Positions 49,415 to 59,188 of a stretch of DNA of 59,497 bases are shown here, piece by piece. Source of the stretch: JAHEKD01 sp965215945 (GTDB lineage: Bacteria; Pseudomonadota; Gammaproteobacteria; Arenicellales; JAHEKD01); assembly GCA_965215945.1 (NCBI GenBank), contig CBDCFC010000003.1, positions 1 through 59,497 of the forward strand. The letters run 5' to 3'. A program made the position numbers and the translations under genes. Every line of letters starts with the position of its first letter. Position 1 is the first letter of the stretch. The notes under the pieces were generated by a model. That model worked only from the letters and a program-made list of their open reading frames with translations. It was not told the DNA's origin and did no database searches.

Positions 49415-50194
49415 ATGTGTGGCCATCCCGTTATGGTATTTAGAGAGATATACACATCAATATTATTGTCAGTGCCGTTTATATTTGCCCTGGAGAAAAT
49501 ACAAATGCATTTTTTACCCGCATTTCAGTCACATCTATTACAAATGTGGAGTAAAGCAATCACCACCAGTTTAGCCGTATTCGGAATCATGTCGCTATAC
49601 ATATATACCCTGGAAGGTACGCTTGGAACACTGCAAACCATCAGTAAGGTTGTTTCAGGCACTGCCGCAATCATGATCGGGCTCTCGTTAGGCTTGAGCA
49701 GCATCAGTTACTACATCGGTGTCTTGCGCCGGCAGCTTCCCAAGCGTAGATATTTCGGACTCATGGGGTTTTTCCTGGCAACTGTGTATTCGGTCATGAT
49801 GTTGTTCATCAACCCCGATCGTTATTTCTATGGGTTTTTCGATAATTTGTTTACTGCGGATCTCCTTCTCGGTCTGAGCGCGATGGTCATTTTCGGATTT
49901 ATGGCGTTAATCTCGAATAACAGGGCAGTGCGTATGCTCGGGGCAGTTCGCTGGCGTAACTATTTACGTTTTGGATACCTGGCTTATTTTCTGCTGGTTG
50001 TTCGGGGCTACATCCTCGAACATGAACTCTGGGCACAATGGTTTTCCACGTTGGATTCACTGCCACCACCTCGCCTGGTTGTGTCCGTTCTTGCAATGCT
50101 TATTTTTTCACTGCGGCTATCCATGATTGTATCGAAGATGATCAAGCGCCAGACACCATTGCAACCTATTTCTGAGCGACAAGAAGCAAGTTGA
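49415..50194 (+). CDS. ferric-reductase-like membrane protein lacking the usual haem histidines
   Basis: This 259-residue inner-membrane protein has seven or so hydrophobic segments. The stretch RRQLPKRRYFGLMGFFLATVY and later FGFMALISNNRAVRMLGAVR then WRNYLRFGYLAYFLL follows the ferric-reductase-like/MsrQ membrane domain pattern (R-x-L-G-L...A-x-x-S-N-N-x-x-x-x-x-L-G-x-x-W-R-x-L-H). The histidines that bind haem in that family are replaced (VYS instead of L-H-x, FGY instead of H-R-x-x-Y). Either it does not bind haem or uses other ligands. Start at ATG 49415 or 49433. No MsrP-like partner nearby. Confidence 0.6.
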   Translation: MCGHPVMVFREIYTSILLSVPFIFALEKIQMHFLPAFQSHLLQMWSKAITTSLAVFGIMSLYIYTLEGTLGTLQTISKVVSGTAAIMIGLSLGLSSISYYIGVLRRQLPKRRYFGLMGFFLATVYSVMMLFINPDRYFYGFFDNLFTADLLLGLSAMVIFGFMALISNNRAVRMLGAVRWRNYLRFGYLAYFLLVVRGYILEHELWAQWFSTLDSLPPPRLVVSVLAMLIFSLRLSMIVSKMIKRQTPLQPISERQEAS

Positions 50195-50419
50195 AGGAGA
50201 ATGAATACCTAGCTTATGTGAATTTCAGTAGCGTATAGAGTGCAACAACTGAAAGGCTTTGCACCGTTGGGTAAATCAATGACTAGTAACTGATGGAACA
50301 GATTTGTTGTTTGCGGATATTCCAGAATTGGTTGATCCGGATATCTGCTATAAATATCAAAAAAGCAAATGTAGGTGGAAATGATTTTCTGGGATTACAA
50401 GCAGGCGTGTAGCTATCAA

Positions 50420-52141
50420 TCAAGCGGTCTTTGCTTCAGTCTTTTTTGCTAACCAATTGAAAAAATAACCCCTGGGAGTATCTTCACCTGTGATCAGATA
50501 GTCCAATGTATAAGGATTATTTAATGATGCCGATAACATTTGTTTGCCTTGTGTAGTGCCACAAAAAAGTATTTCATCGCCGTAATGAACGCTTGCCGAA
50601 TTGCCCGGCAGCATTAGATTCGTTTCTTTGCGCTCTATCATCAATGGCACACAAGCCAATGTTTGCTCAAGATTATGCGGGTCGCGAATTAAATCACCCA
50701 GTGTCAGAGTTTGTTTTTGTTGGAGTAATTCGATCACTGCAGTGGTTTCGCCGGGACATAAGTTCACCCGCCATAACTGAGGTCTGTGTTCACCAACAGT
50801 GCGTATTAAACGGCTTACTAACTCTTCTGTGATACTTGGTTCTTGCTGCTCTAGATAATCAATCATGGTTTGGACCATTGGCGAGATCAGTATTTTTAAT
50901 ATTCGTCTTGCGGTAGTCAGGCTGGGTTGCAAGGTTAAATTTGCCTGCGCCGCATCAAATGCAACTTGGTCTTCATGTTCGTTTTGTCGAGCGATTAAAA
51001 ATATGTCGGGATTTAAAGATCTGGCGCTAAGCAGAATACTGAGATTGTCAGTATCGTGATTTGTACCGGCGACAATGCCCACAGCCGACTCAATACCTGC
51101 TTTTTTTAAGGTTTGGTGGTCTGCATGACCTTGGATCAAAACATCCCGTTTGTCCGAAATTGATGCATCGGGATCGATAATGGTGGTTTGTATATCATCT
51201 TTTTTAAAGTACTGATGCAGCCATTGCCCCATGCGTCCATAACCACAAAGCAACCATTTGCCTTTAGGTATGTTCACAGGCCTGCCTAACTCGATGTCGG
51301 TTGCTCTGACTAGCCAGCTGTTTAAATTATGTAACTGCGGTGAAGAAATCGACATGCTAAGCAACTGGGCAAAAATTTCGAACGGATCAATTACCGTAAC
51401 ATTTTCCAACTCTTTTAGATGTGTTTCATACCGTGGTGTAGTTGAGCGACAAACAACCTGAATCGAGGGGTTTAAAAACTTTGCCATGACTGCGATCTTC
51501 AAATTAATGTCTTCATCGTTGGCAAGAATGACTATGGCTTTGCAGTTCTTATTTTTAATACCAGCGTGAACTAAATGCTTGGGATTGCTGGCATCAGCGC
51601 ATAGGCCGGGCATTCTTAAGTTGTAGTCGCGCAGCGCCAACGCCTTAATACGTTCGATATCGCCGTCTATAATGACACCACGCATATAATGATCGCTAAG
51701 TCCACGGGCGAGCAGACTGCCGGTATCACCAAAGCCGCAAATAATGTAAAACGGATCGGATATCCCTTTGACTATACGAGTAAAGCGATATTCATTGAGC
51801 GCCAATAGAAAATGTGGATTTTGCAATAATCTAATAATTGAACCGATTGCGTATAACCAGGCAATCACACCTGTGTAGAGACAAAAAATCGCCCATAATC
51901 GTTGCTCATCAGAAAAAGCGGTGGGTATTTCGCCAAAACCAGTGGTGGTGGCGGTATAGGTGAAAAAGTAGAATGAATGAAACAAGCTCATCCGCTGTGG
52001 ATTGCCGTTTTCATCGTGGCCTGGAATCAACGACATACCGATAATGCCGACAGCATAGACTAGCACCAATGCGAAAAATGGCCTGCGCATATAGCGCAGT
52101 ATTACCATCGAAACTCTATCTAAATCGGAACCGGTAGCCAT
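50420..52141 (-). CDS. two-TM K+ channel with two RCK (TrkA-N) domains
   Basis: This 573-residue protein has an N-terminal channel with helices at 20-42 and 82-105. Between them is the filter TTTGFGE (65-71), a variant of TVGYGD. The first TrkA-N domain follows (FYIICGFGDTGSLLARGL, about 132-150) and the second (GKWLLCGYGRMGQWLHQYF, about 295-315), with a TrkA-C-like end. RCK domains gate the pore with nucleotide or ions. It is followed upstream by a small membrane protein four bases away, read first. The changed filter may relax K+ selectivity. Confidence 0.9.
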   Translation of the reverse strand: MATGSDLDRVSMVILRYMRRPFFALVLVYAVGIIGMSLIPGHDENGNPQRMSLFHSFYFFTYTATTTGFGEIPTAFSDEQRLWAIFCLYTGVIAWLYAIGSIIRLLQNPHFLLALNEYRFTRIVKGISDPFYIICGFGDTGSLLARGLSDHYMRGVIIDGDIERIKALALRDYNLRMPGLCADASNPKHLVHAGIKNKNCKAIVILANDEDINLKIAVMAKFLNPSIQVVCRSTTPRYETHLKELENVTVIDPFEIFAQLLSMSISSPQLHNLNSWLVRATDIELGRPVNIPKGKWLLCGYGRMGQWLHQYFKKDDIQTTIIDPDASISDKRDVLIQGHADHQTLKKAGIESAVGIVAGTNHDTDNLSILLSARSLNPDIFLIARQNEHEDQVAFDAAQANLTLQPSLTTARRILKILISPMVQTMIDYLEQQEPSITEELVSRLIRTVGEHRPQLWRVNLCPGETTAVIELLQQKQTLTLGDLIRDPHNLEQTLACVPLMIERKETNLMLPGNSASVHYGDEILFCGTTQGKQMLSASLNNPYTLDYLITGEDTPRGYFFNWLAKKTEAKTA

Positions 52142-52145
52142 TTTC

Positions 52146-52502
52146 TTACCTGCGCGACATCAAGGTGTCTCCAACTACAATCAAAACAGAAATAATATTC
52201 GCAACTAGTGCGCCTATCGCAATCGAAACGATAGTGACAACAGCTTCGGGACTGACAATCCAAACTATTCTTGATGATATTAACAAAACGTCAGCAACCA
52301 GACTGGCGGCTAGCAATAAAGCGCCGATTTGGGATCGATCACCGAGCTTAAGTCCAGTGGCAATCAGATTAACCAAAATTGCCAAGGTAAGAATCCAGAC
52401 ATTGTGATGATCAATGTTATCAATGTCGCCCATCACAAAAATGAAATTCAAGGTTAATGCCAAAATAATAAAGAAACCGAAAATCACTCGTTCCAGGTTC
52501 AT
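52146..52502 (-). CDS. DUF6394 family small membrane protein
   Basis: The protein has 118 residues from the ATG at 52502, selected because GAAGGAG lies about ten bases before it; a longer frame from 52571 lacks such a site. It begins MNLERVIFGFFIILALTLNF and has four hydrophobic segments. MGDIDNIDHHNVWILTLAILVNLIATGLKLGDRS is the DUF6394 core as I recall it. Co-directional and four bases from the channel gene; the pairing appears functional, perhaps as a channel accessory subunit. Function unknown. Confidence 0.8.
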   Translation of the reverse strand: MNLERVIFGFFIILALTLNFIFVMGDIDNIDHHNVWILTLAILVNLIATGLKLGDRSQIGALLLAASLVADVLLISSRIVWIVSPEAVVTIVSIAIGALVANIISVLIVVGDTLMSRR

Positions 52503-52608
52503 ATAGACTACTCCTTCTATTTCAAATTCGTTGGTATGTTTAAGAATACCTCCCAGCAAAGCATCTGTCACTTATGGTTTATAATATTGTGGAATCAAAG
52601 GTTCCTTT

Positions 52609-53592
52609 ATGAAAGCGATTTATTTTGAGCAAACGGGCGACGCGGCTGATGTTTTAATTTACGGTGATAAAGATAAACCTCAAGTTGGTCCTGGTGAAGT
52701 ATTAGTTAACTTAAAAACCTCGGCTGTAAACCCGTCTGATGTTAAAAAACGAGGTGGACTCCAAGCGCCGGGCTTTGTGGATGGTTTTGTGATTCCACAT
52801 AGCGACGGGGCGGGGTTAATTGAAGCGGTAGGTGAGAGTGTATCGGAAGATCGGGTCGGCGAGCGTGTTTGGGTTTATCAAGCACAATTCCAGCGTCACT
52901 TAGGTACAGCAGCCGAATATATAGTATTTCCGGCAGAGCGAACATGTCGCCTGCCAGAACAAACATCATTTAAGGTGGGAGCCTGTGTTGGAATTCCGAT
53001 GATGACCGCGCACCGCAGTGTTCACTTACAAGGCGGAGTTGATGATCAGACAGTTTTAGTAACCGGCGTCTCTGGACGGGTTGGCTATTACGCGGCGCAG
53101 TTTGCGAAGTTGGCAGGTGCGAAAGTGATCGGCACGGCAGGAAGTGCTGAGCGCCTTAAAATAGTTGAAGATTGCGGTGCGGACTTATTATTGAATTATA
53201 AAGATGATAATGTCGTTAAATCAGTAATGGATTTTACTAATGGAGCAGGTGTAGATCGAATCATTGATGTTGAATTTGGTATGAACGTTAATGACAGCGT
53301 AGAAGTGTTGAAAGTCAATGGTGTGATTGCAACCTATTCATCTTCAAAAATGCCCGAACCAACGATTCCGTTTTATCCATTGATGTTTAAGAATATAGCT
53401 TTACGAATGGTGCTGGTTTACAACATGCCAGAGACGGCAAAACAACAGGCGATGAACGATATTACCGAAGCTTTGGAAAAGCAATCGCTTAAACATCGTA
53501 TCGCAAAAACTTACTCACTAGCTGATACTGCCCAGGCGCATCAGGCTATCGAACAGGGCGGTTTAGACGGCTGTGTGGTGATTCAAATCTGA
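52609..53592 (+). CDS. NADPH:quinone oxidoreductase family protein (zeta-crystallin-like MDR)
   Basis: This 327-residue medium-chain dehydrogenase lacks zinc ligands. It has GEVLVNLKTSAVNPSDVKKR at the substrate domain, the nucleotide motif VTGVSGRVGYYAAQFAKLAGAKVIGTAGS, and the YKDD region before a GADRIIDVEFG-like segment. It reduces quinones or activated double bonds with NADPH. Divergent from the DUF6394/channel pair. Stand-alone. Confidence 0.9.
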   Translation: MKAIYFEQTGDAADVLIYGDKDKPQVGPGEVLVNLKTSAVNPSDVKKRGGLQAPGFVDGFVIPHSDGAGLIEAVGESVSEDRVGERVWVYQAQFQRHLGTAAEYIVFPAERTCRLPEQTSFKVGACVGIPMMTAHRSVHLQGGVDDQTVLVTGVSGRVGYYAAQFAKLAGAKVIGTAGSAERLKIVEDCGADLLLNYKDDNVVKSVMDFTNGAGVDRIIDVEFGMNVNDSVEVLKVNGVIATYSSSKMPEPTIPFYPLMFKNIALRMVLVYNMPETAKQQAMNDITEALEKQSLKHRIAKTYSLADTAQAHQAIEQGGLDGCVVIQI

Positions 53593-53623
53593 ACTTCCAT
53601 AGTTCCTCATTGTCTGCATATAG

Positions 53624-54154
53624 ATGTGGACACAAGCATGTTTTCGATATTGGTTGGTATTAGTATTTGGGATTCTCTTCTTCAACGCTGCTTTTGCTCA
53701 AGATGACAAGGAAAACAAGTTGGTTGAGTTCAAAGGTTTTGGCCAGTGGGAAATTTGGTGTATTGACATCAAACAAGCAGGAAATGTTGAATGCAATCTT
53801 AACCACGTTTTGCGTTATAAAAATCATCCTGACTTCCGTGCAATGATATTCCGTTTTTATTCTGATGGTGACCAAGTTACTCGAATGGTTATCGATCATG
53901 AATGGCAAACCAGTTTTGTCAAAGGCAACTTCCAGGTTGATGATTATGGAGTGATCGATTTATCTAATTGTTCAAAGCAATGCGAATTAGAAGGTCAACA
54001 ACTGATTAAAATAATTGAGCAGTTCAGTTCAGGCGATAAAGCAACGATTCGTTTTCATGATTATCTAATTCAAGAATTTGAGGAGCATATACCAATAAAT
54101 AACATTGTAGAGGCTTTGCAAAACCTTAATGAAATGCAAGCACGTTTCAATTAA
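53624..54154 (+). CDS. exported hypothetical protein, possibly IalB-like
   Basis: This 176-residue protein has a Sec signal (residues 1-25, ending AFA-QD). The mature part has W-x-x-W-C and a Cys twelve residues later (GQWEIWCIDIKQAGNVECNL), a second Cys pair near 120 (NCSKQC), and a mixed beta pattern. The first block is reminiscent of invasion-associated locus B proteins, but I am not certain. Periplasmic with probable disulfides. Overlaps the end of the convergent DUF3081 gene by four bases. Confidence 0.6.
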   Translation: MWTQACFRYWLVLVFGILFFNAAFAQDDKENKLVEFKGFGQWEIWCIDIKQAGNVECNLNHVLRYKNHPDFRAMIFRFYSDGDQVTRMVIDHEWQTSFVKGNFQVDDYGVIDLSNCSKQCELEGQQLIKIIEQFSSGDKATIRFHDYLIQEFEEHIPINNIVEALQNLNEMQARFN

Positions 54155-54411
54155 ACCGTTGATATATCGATAGATTTCAACTTATTAAGAAAGATTCCTA
54201 GCTGCTTTGAGCTTTCATAATCAAACTCATATCTATTATGAAAATATATCGACAATGTAACTTGCTCATCTGATAGTTGAACTGTATAGCCATCTACGTC
54301 ATTCCATGCGGTGACATTTTGATAAACATATCTATCTTCAGTTTTAACACCATGACTAATTATCTTATCGAATACTCGTAATGCCAGGCCAATGTCAAAA
54401 TGTTCCTCCAT
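54151..54411 (-). CDS. DUF3081 family protein
   Basis: This 86-residue protein has LRVFDKIISHGVKTEDRYVYQNVTAW, DGYTVQLSDEQVTLSIYFHNRY and an end LNKLKSIDIS. This is the DUF3081 pattern I know from Vibrio and Shewanella relatives. Small cytosolic alpha/beta protein, function unknown. Its presence supports a gammaproteobacterial host genome. Confidence 0.75.
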   Translation of the reverse strand: MEEHFDIGLALRVFDKIISHGVKTEDRYVYQNVTAWNDVDGYTVQLSDEQVTLSIYFHNRYEFDYESSKQLGIFLNKLKSIDISTV

Positions 54412-54502
54412 GTCTTTAATTATACATGGGCCTTTTTGATTTGAGTTTTAATCTTTTCTTCACGTTAGTTTCACATCTTGTTCGGCATATTTAACATGGC
54501 AT

Positions 54503-54566
54503 ACAAGGATATGCCTCTTACCTACCCCTTAACTCGACGGGCCAGCTCTTAGCCGGCCCGTTTTTC
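54503..54566 (+). ncRNA. candidate small RNA ending in an orphan terminator
   Basis: A strong intrinsic terminator (ACGGGCC / GGCCCGT stem at 54537-54561, then TTTTTCTT) has no plus-strand gene directly upstream, since DUF3081 there runs the other way. TTCACA (54470-54475), 16 bases, TAACAT (54492-54497) is a possible promoter, giving an RNA of about 60-80 nt with C-rich CTACCCCTT before the hairpin and a 5' GGCATA...TATGCC hairpin. Alternatively it ends read-through from 53624. The 334-base gap 54412-54745 holds nothing else I can name. Confidence 0.5.
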
Positions 54567-54568
54567 TT
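54537..54568 (+). terminator. rho-independent terminator before the sox operon
   Basis: Seven-base perfect stem ACGGGCC / GGCCCGT, eleven-base loop, then five T and CTT. Confidence 0.85.
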
Positions 54569-54745
54569 GCGGAACAAAAACTTTTTGGGTCAGCAGAGGT
54601 TGATGAGATAGGTTCTGGATTAAATGTTTGCATTTCTTGAATTTGCACTTTGGAATTTGCGTTTATTTAACAAGAAAATTGCACCTGAAATAGACAAGCA
54701 GTATGATTGGCTGCCTAAAAACCAATCGTTAAGTTAAGATTATCA

Positions 54746-55999
54746 GTGCGTTATTCAGGCTTCAATCTGATCAAAAATGCTTTCAGCAACCATAAGAACT
54801 GGAAGCCGGTTTGGCGCGACCCAGAACCTAAATCTGAATATGATGTCATCATAATTGGTGGTGGCGGTCATGGTTTGGCGACCGCCTATTATTTGGCGCG
54901 CAATCACGGTATTACCAATGTCGCCGTTTTAGAAAAAGGTTATTTGGGCGGTGGTAATGTCGGTCGAAACACGACCATAGTCCGTTCCAATTACATGCTT
55001 AAAGCCAATGCTCATTTTTATGAGCACTCCTTGAAGTTGTGGGAAGGGCTGAGCCAGGATTTAAACTATAACGTTATGTTTTCACAACGAGGGGTGTTGA
55101 ATTTAGCCCATACGCCAGGGCAAATGGATGCCTATGCCCGGCGTGCGAATGCCATGCGATTAAACGGTATTGATTCTGAATTGCTGGATCACAGCCAAGT
55201 TAAAGAGTTTATTCCAATGCTGGATTACTCAGATAATGCGCGTTTTCCGATAGCTGGTGGTTTGCTGCAACCCAGAGGAGGTACGGCAAGACACGATGCA
55301 GTTGCCTGGGGTTTTGCCCGCGGTGCTGATATGCGCGGTGTTGATATGATCCAGAACTGTGAAGTGATGGGTTTTTTGCGTGACAGCAACACTATTCAAG
55401 GCGTTGAAACGACGCGGGGCACTATTCGGGCAAAAAAAATCGGTCTTGCGGTAGCAGGTAGCACGACGACCTTAACCGAGAAATTAGGTTTGCGATTGCC
55501 CATTGAAAGCCATGTCTTACAAGCTTTTGTGACCGAAGGTCTGAAGCCATTTATTGATACGGTTGTGACCTTCGGCGCGGGTCATTTTTATATCAGCCAA
55601 TCAGATAAAGGTGGTTTGGTGTTAGGTGGTGACCTTGATTACTACAACAGTTACGCTCAGCGTGGCAATCTGCCGACGGTTGAACATGTGCTTGAATGTG
55701 GAATGGCGATGTTGCCGTCGTTAAGTCGGATTCGTATTTTACGTCATTGGGGCGGGGTGATGGATATGTCCATGGATGGTAGTCCCATTATTACAAAGAC
55801 ATCGATTAAGGGTTTGTACTTGAATTGTGGCTGGTGTTACGGCGGCTTTAAAGCCACACCGGGATCAGGTTGGGTGTTTGCCCATACCATTGCCAATGAC
55901 CAACCACATGAATATAACGCCGCATTTACTCTCGATCGTTTTGAGAAAGGGTATTTGATTGATGAAAGGGGCGCCGGCCCGGTGCCAAAGGCGCATTAG
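54746..55999 (+). CDS. soxB: sarcosine oxidase, beta subunit
   Basis: This 417-residue flavoprotein starts at GTG 54746. The FAD motif IIIGGGGHGLATAYYLARNHG lies near residues 35-55, with NVGRNTTIVRSNY following, then GFARGADMRGVDM and GGVMDMSMDGSPIIT near the end. It carries the covalent FMN/noncovalent FAD half of the four-subunit enzyme that oxidises sarcosine to glycine. With tetrahydrofolate the methyl carbon becomes 5,10-methylene-H4folate. First gene of soxBDAG. Confidence 0.95.
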   Translation: MRYSGFNLIKNAFSNHKNWKPVWRDPEPKSEYDVIIIGGGGHGLATAYYLARNHGITNVAVLEKGYLGGGNVGRNTTIVRSNYMLKANAHFYEHSLKLWEGLSQDLNYNVMFSQRGVLNLAHTPGQMDAYARRANAMRLNGIDSELLDHSQVKEFIPMLDYSDNARFPIAGGLLQPRGGTARHDAVAWGFARGADMRGVDMIQNCEVMGFLRDSNTIQGVETTRGTIRAKKIGLAVAGSTTTLTEKLGLRLPIESHVLQAFVTEGLKPFIDTVVTFGAGHFYISQSDKGGLVLGGDLDYYNSYAQRGNLPTVEHVLECGMAMLPSLSRIRILRHWGGVMDMSMDGSPIITKTSIKGLYLNCGWCYGGFKATPGSGWVFAHTIANDQPHEYNAAFTLDRFEKGYLIDERGAGPVPKAH

Positions 56000-56017
56000 C
56001 CCGGATTTAGGTAGCCG

Positions 56018-56278
56018 ATGAAGATCAAATGTCCATATTGTGGTGTGCGTGATCATAGCGAATTCAGCTATGAAGGCGATGCGACTATAAAACGCCCCGA
56101 AAACGATGATGCAGATGCCTGGCGTGAATATGTTTATTCACGTAATAATCCGCGTGGCAGACACAAAGAGCTTTGGAGTCATACTTCAGGCTGCCGTGCC
56201 TGGTTTGTGGTTGAACGTAATACCTTGACTCATGAAATTTATGATTCTTACTTGCCAGGAGAATTGAACGATGACTGA
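56018..56278 (+). CDS. soxD: sarcosine oxidase, delta subunit
   Basis: This 86-residue subunit has the zinc site CPYCGVRDHSEF at residues 4-15 and a later Cys-His arrangement (HTSGCRAWF). DADAWREYVYSRNNPRGRHKELW is the delta-subunit signature. It lies 18 bases after soxB and overlaps soxA by eight bases. Confidence 0.94.
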   Translation: MKIKCPYCGVRDHSEFSYEGDATIKRPENDDADAWREYVYSRNNPRGRHKELWSHTSGCRAWFVVERNTLTHEIYDSYLPGELNDD

Positions 56279-59188
56279 GGCAAGACATAATCCCAATGCA
56301 AAAGGCATTAACACAAATAAACCAATTCGGTTTAGCTTTGACGGTCAATCTTATTCCGGCTATGAAGGTGACACTCTAGCGTCTGCGCTGCTGGCGAATG
56401 ATGTCAAACTGATCGGGCGGGGTTTTAAGTATCACCGCCCACGTGGAGTGGTCACAGTGGGTAGTGAAGAGCCGAATGCGATGGTTGAATTGGGAACCGG
56501 TGCGGAACTAGAACCCAACACTCGCGCTACCATGATTGATTTGTTTGATGGGCTCAAGGCCAACAGTCAGAATCGTTGGCCGTCTTTAAAGTTTGATATA
56601 TCAAGCATTAACAACAGTTTTTCCAGATTTTTGGTGGCCGGTTTTTACTATAAAACTTTTATGTGGCCGGCAAAAGCCTGGCTGTTTTATGAAAGTATTA
56701 TTCGTAAAGCGGCTGGCCTTGGCAAAGCCACAAAGGAGTTTGATCCTAAGCGCTATGATCGAATAAATACGTTTTGCGATATATTAGTTGTTGGCGGCGG
56801 TGTATCAGGAATCAGTGCGGCATTGGCTTTCGCCGAGCAAGGTAAAAAAGTCATTATCACCGATGAACATTCTCGCTTGGGTGGCTTAGCGCGTTATCAA
56901 GCTAACGATGAAATTGATCAATGGTTGACCGAACAATTAGCAAAGCTTGAAGACATGGACAACGTCACTGTGATGCCTTCAACAACCGTGTTTGGTGCTT
57001 ATGACAGCGGTGATTTTGGTGCCGTTGAACAGGTGCGACCTGATAATGATTACTCACCTCGATTGCGCTATTGGCGAATTAATGCAAGCCAGGTCGTTTA
57101 TGCTACCGGTGCGTTAGAACGTCCATTGGTATTCGGCAACAATGATTTGCCAGGTGTAATGCTTGCGCATGCGCTCAAGGCCTATGCCAATTATTATGGT
57201 GTTATTCCGGGCAAAGAAGTTGTGCTATTTACCAATAACGATTCTGTTTATGGTTTGGCTCATGATTTGGCCAAGCTCAACTGTAATGTAATTGTGGTTG
57301 ATTCAAGGGCAGACCATGAAATTAACAAACCAGTTACGAGATATTGGTGTTCAGGTTTACACCAACGCGGTAACCAGTGATGCCAAAGGCTGGCAGCGAG
57401 TTGAAAAAGTTACTATCCATCAGCAAGGACTCGATTTCGATCAAGCCTGTGATCTACTGGGTATGTCGGGAGGCTGGACACCAACGCTACATTTACAAAG
57501 TCACCTGGGCAGCAAACCGATCTACGATGATGAACTGGTTACCTTAAAGCTAGCTCGATTGAAAACTGATGATTCGATTACTGTTGGGTCGGCAGCCGGT
57601 ATCTGGGATCATCAAGACTGTATTCACTCAGGTGAGTTAGCAGCTAATGGTGAGACGGCAGAATCCTTGCAGTCCAATTCAAACCACACTCAGCCACTGT
57701 GGTATGTGCCGCAAAGTAAATACAAACAAATTGTGGATTACCAAAATGATGTGGCCTTACCGGATATCCAGTTGGCGGCCAGAGAAGGGTTTAAATCCGT
57801 TGAGCATGCTAAACGCTATACCACCATTGGGCATGGCAACCGATCAGGGTAAAACAGCAAATGTAAATGCCTTAGCGATTCTTGCTGAGGCAAGAGGTTG
57901 TTCACTGCAGCAGGTTGGCACGACAACTTTCAGGCCACCCTACACTCCGGTTGCCATAGGTGCTTTTGCGGGCCGTTCGGTCGGTCATCACTTTGCTCCG
58001 GTCAGGCGTACGGGTATCCATCACTGGCATGAGCAAAATGGGGCCGTTATGCTTAATGTGGGGCAGTGGCAACGCCCGCATTATTATCCAGCCAGCTCAA
58101 CCGAGACATTAGGCCAAGCCTATGTGCGGGAAATGAAGCATGTGCGCAGCAAAGTAGGCATTGTTGATGTTTCAACGCTGGGAAAGATCTGTATACAGGG
58201 GCCGGACGCGGGTGAGCTGATTAATCGGGTTTATCTAAACCGGTTTGATACCTTAAAAGTTGGTAAAGTCCGTTATGGCGTCATGCTGCGTGAAGATGGT
58301 TTTGTCTATGATGATGGAACCACAACCCGAATCGCAGAAAATGAATACTTGATGACAACTACAACGGCTAATGCAGCCAGTGTGATGTTATTTTTAGAGT
58401 ATCTGACTCAAATTGTCTGGCCACAGCTCAAAGTTCAGGTGTTTTCCGTGACTGATCAATGGACAGGTATTGCCCTGGCAGGCCCGGATAGCCGTAAAGT
58501 GCTGGAGCAGGTGGTTGATGATGCTGATGTCAGCAATGATGCCTTACCGTTTATGGGTTATCTTGAGGCAACAATCGGCAGTGTAAACGCACGAATTTAT
58601 CGTATTTCATTTTCGGGTGAATTGGCCTACGAAATCAATGTGCCGGCCGATTATGGTGAATCGGTTTGGGAATATTTTCTTGATAAAGGTAAAGAATTCG
58701 ATCTTAAACCTTATGGAACAGAGTCGATGGGTGCGCTGCGAATAGAAAAGGGTCATGTTGTGGGTGCCGAACTGGACGGACGTACTACCGTGCAGGACAT
58801 CGGTTTTGGAAAAATGTTAGAAAACTGTAAAAAGCCAGTATTCATCGGCCAACACTACGCCAGACGTGAAGCTTTTACTGAGCAAGACCGGCCACAATTA
58901 GTGGGACTGATTTCTACAGATAAGGCTAAAGCATTTAAAAATGGCTCGCAGCTTTTGGCTCAAGCTGAAATTGCTCAGACACCGGTTGATTCTTTAGGGC
59001 ATGTTACTTCCATGACTTACAGCCCTGAGCTAGACGAAAATATCGCTCTGGCTTTTATCAGTGGCGGACTTAAGCGTTGGCAGGATAAAACGGTTTATGC
59101 TCATTATCCGGTCCGTGACATGATAGTAGAAGCGAAGGTGGTCAGTCCACACTTTCTTGATCCGCAAGGAGAACGCTTACATGGATAA
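56271..59188 (+). pseudogene. soxA: sarcosine oxidase, alpha subunit, with two frameshifts
   Basis: Three consecutive frames add up to a full-size alpha subunit of about 970 residues. Frame 1 (56271-57380) holds the 2Fe-2S-like N-terminal domain and the NAD-binding GGGVSGISAALAFAE. Frame 2 (to 57852) holds the rest of the oxidoreductase domain. Frame 3 (to 59188) holds the GcvT-like folate-binding aminomethyltransferase domain (KVGIVDVSTLGKICIQGPDAGELINR). Dropping one A near 57327-57329 gives DHEINNQLRDIGVQV; dropping one A at 57826 gives RYTTLGMATDQGKT. As written the reading frame is broken. The flanking sox genes are intact. Confidence 0.92.
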
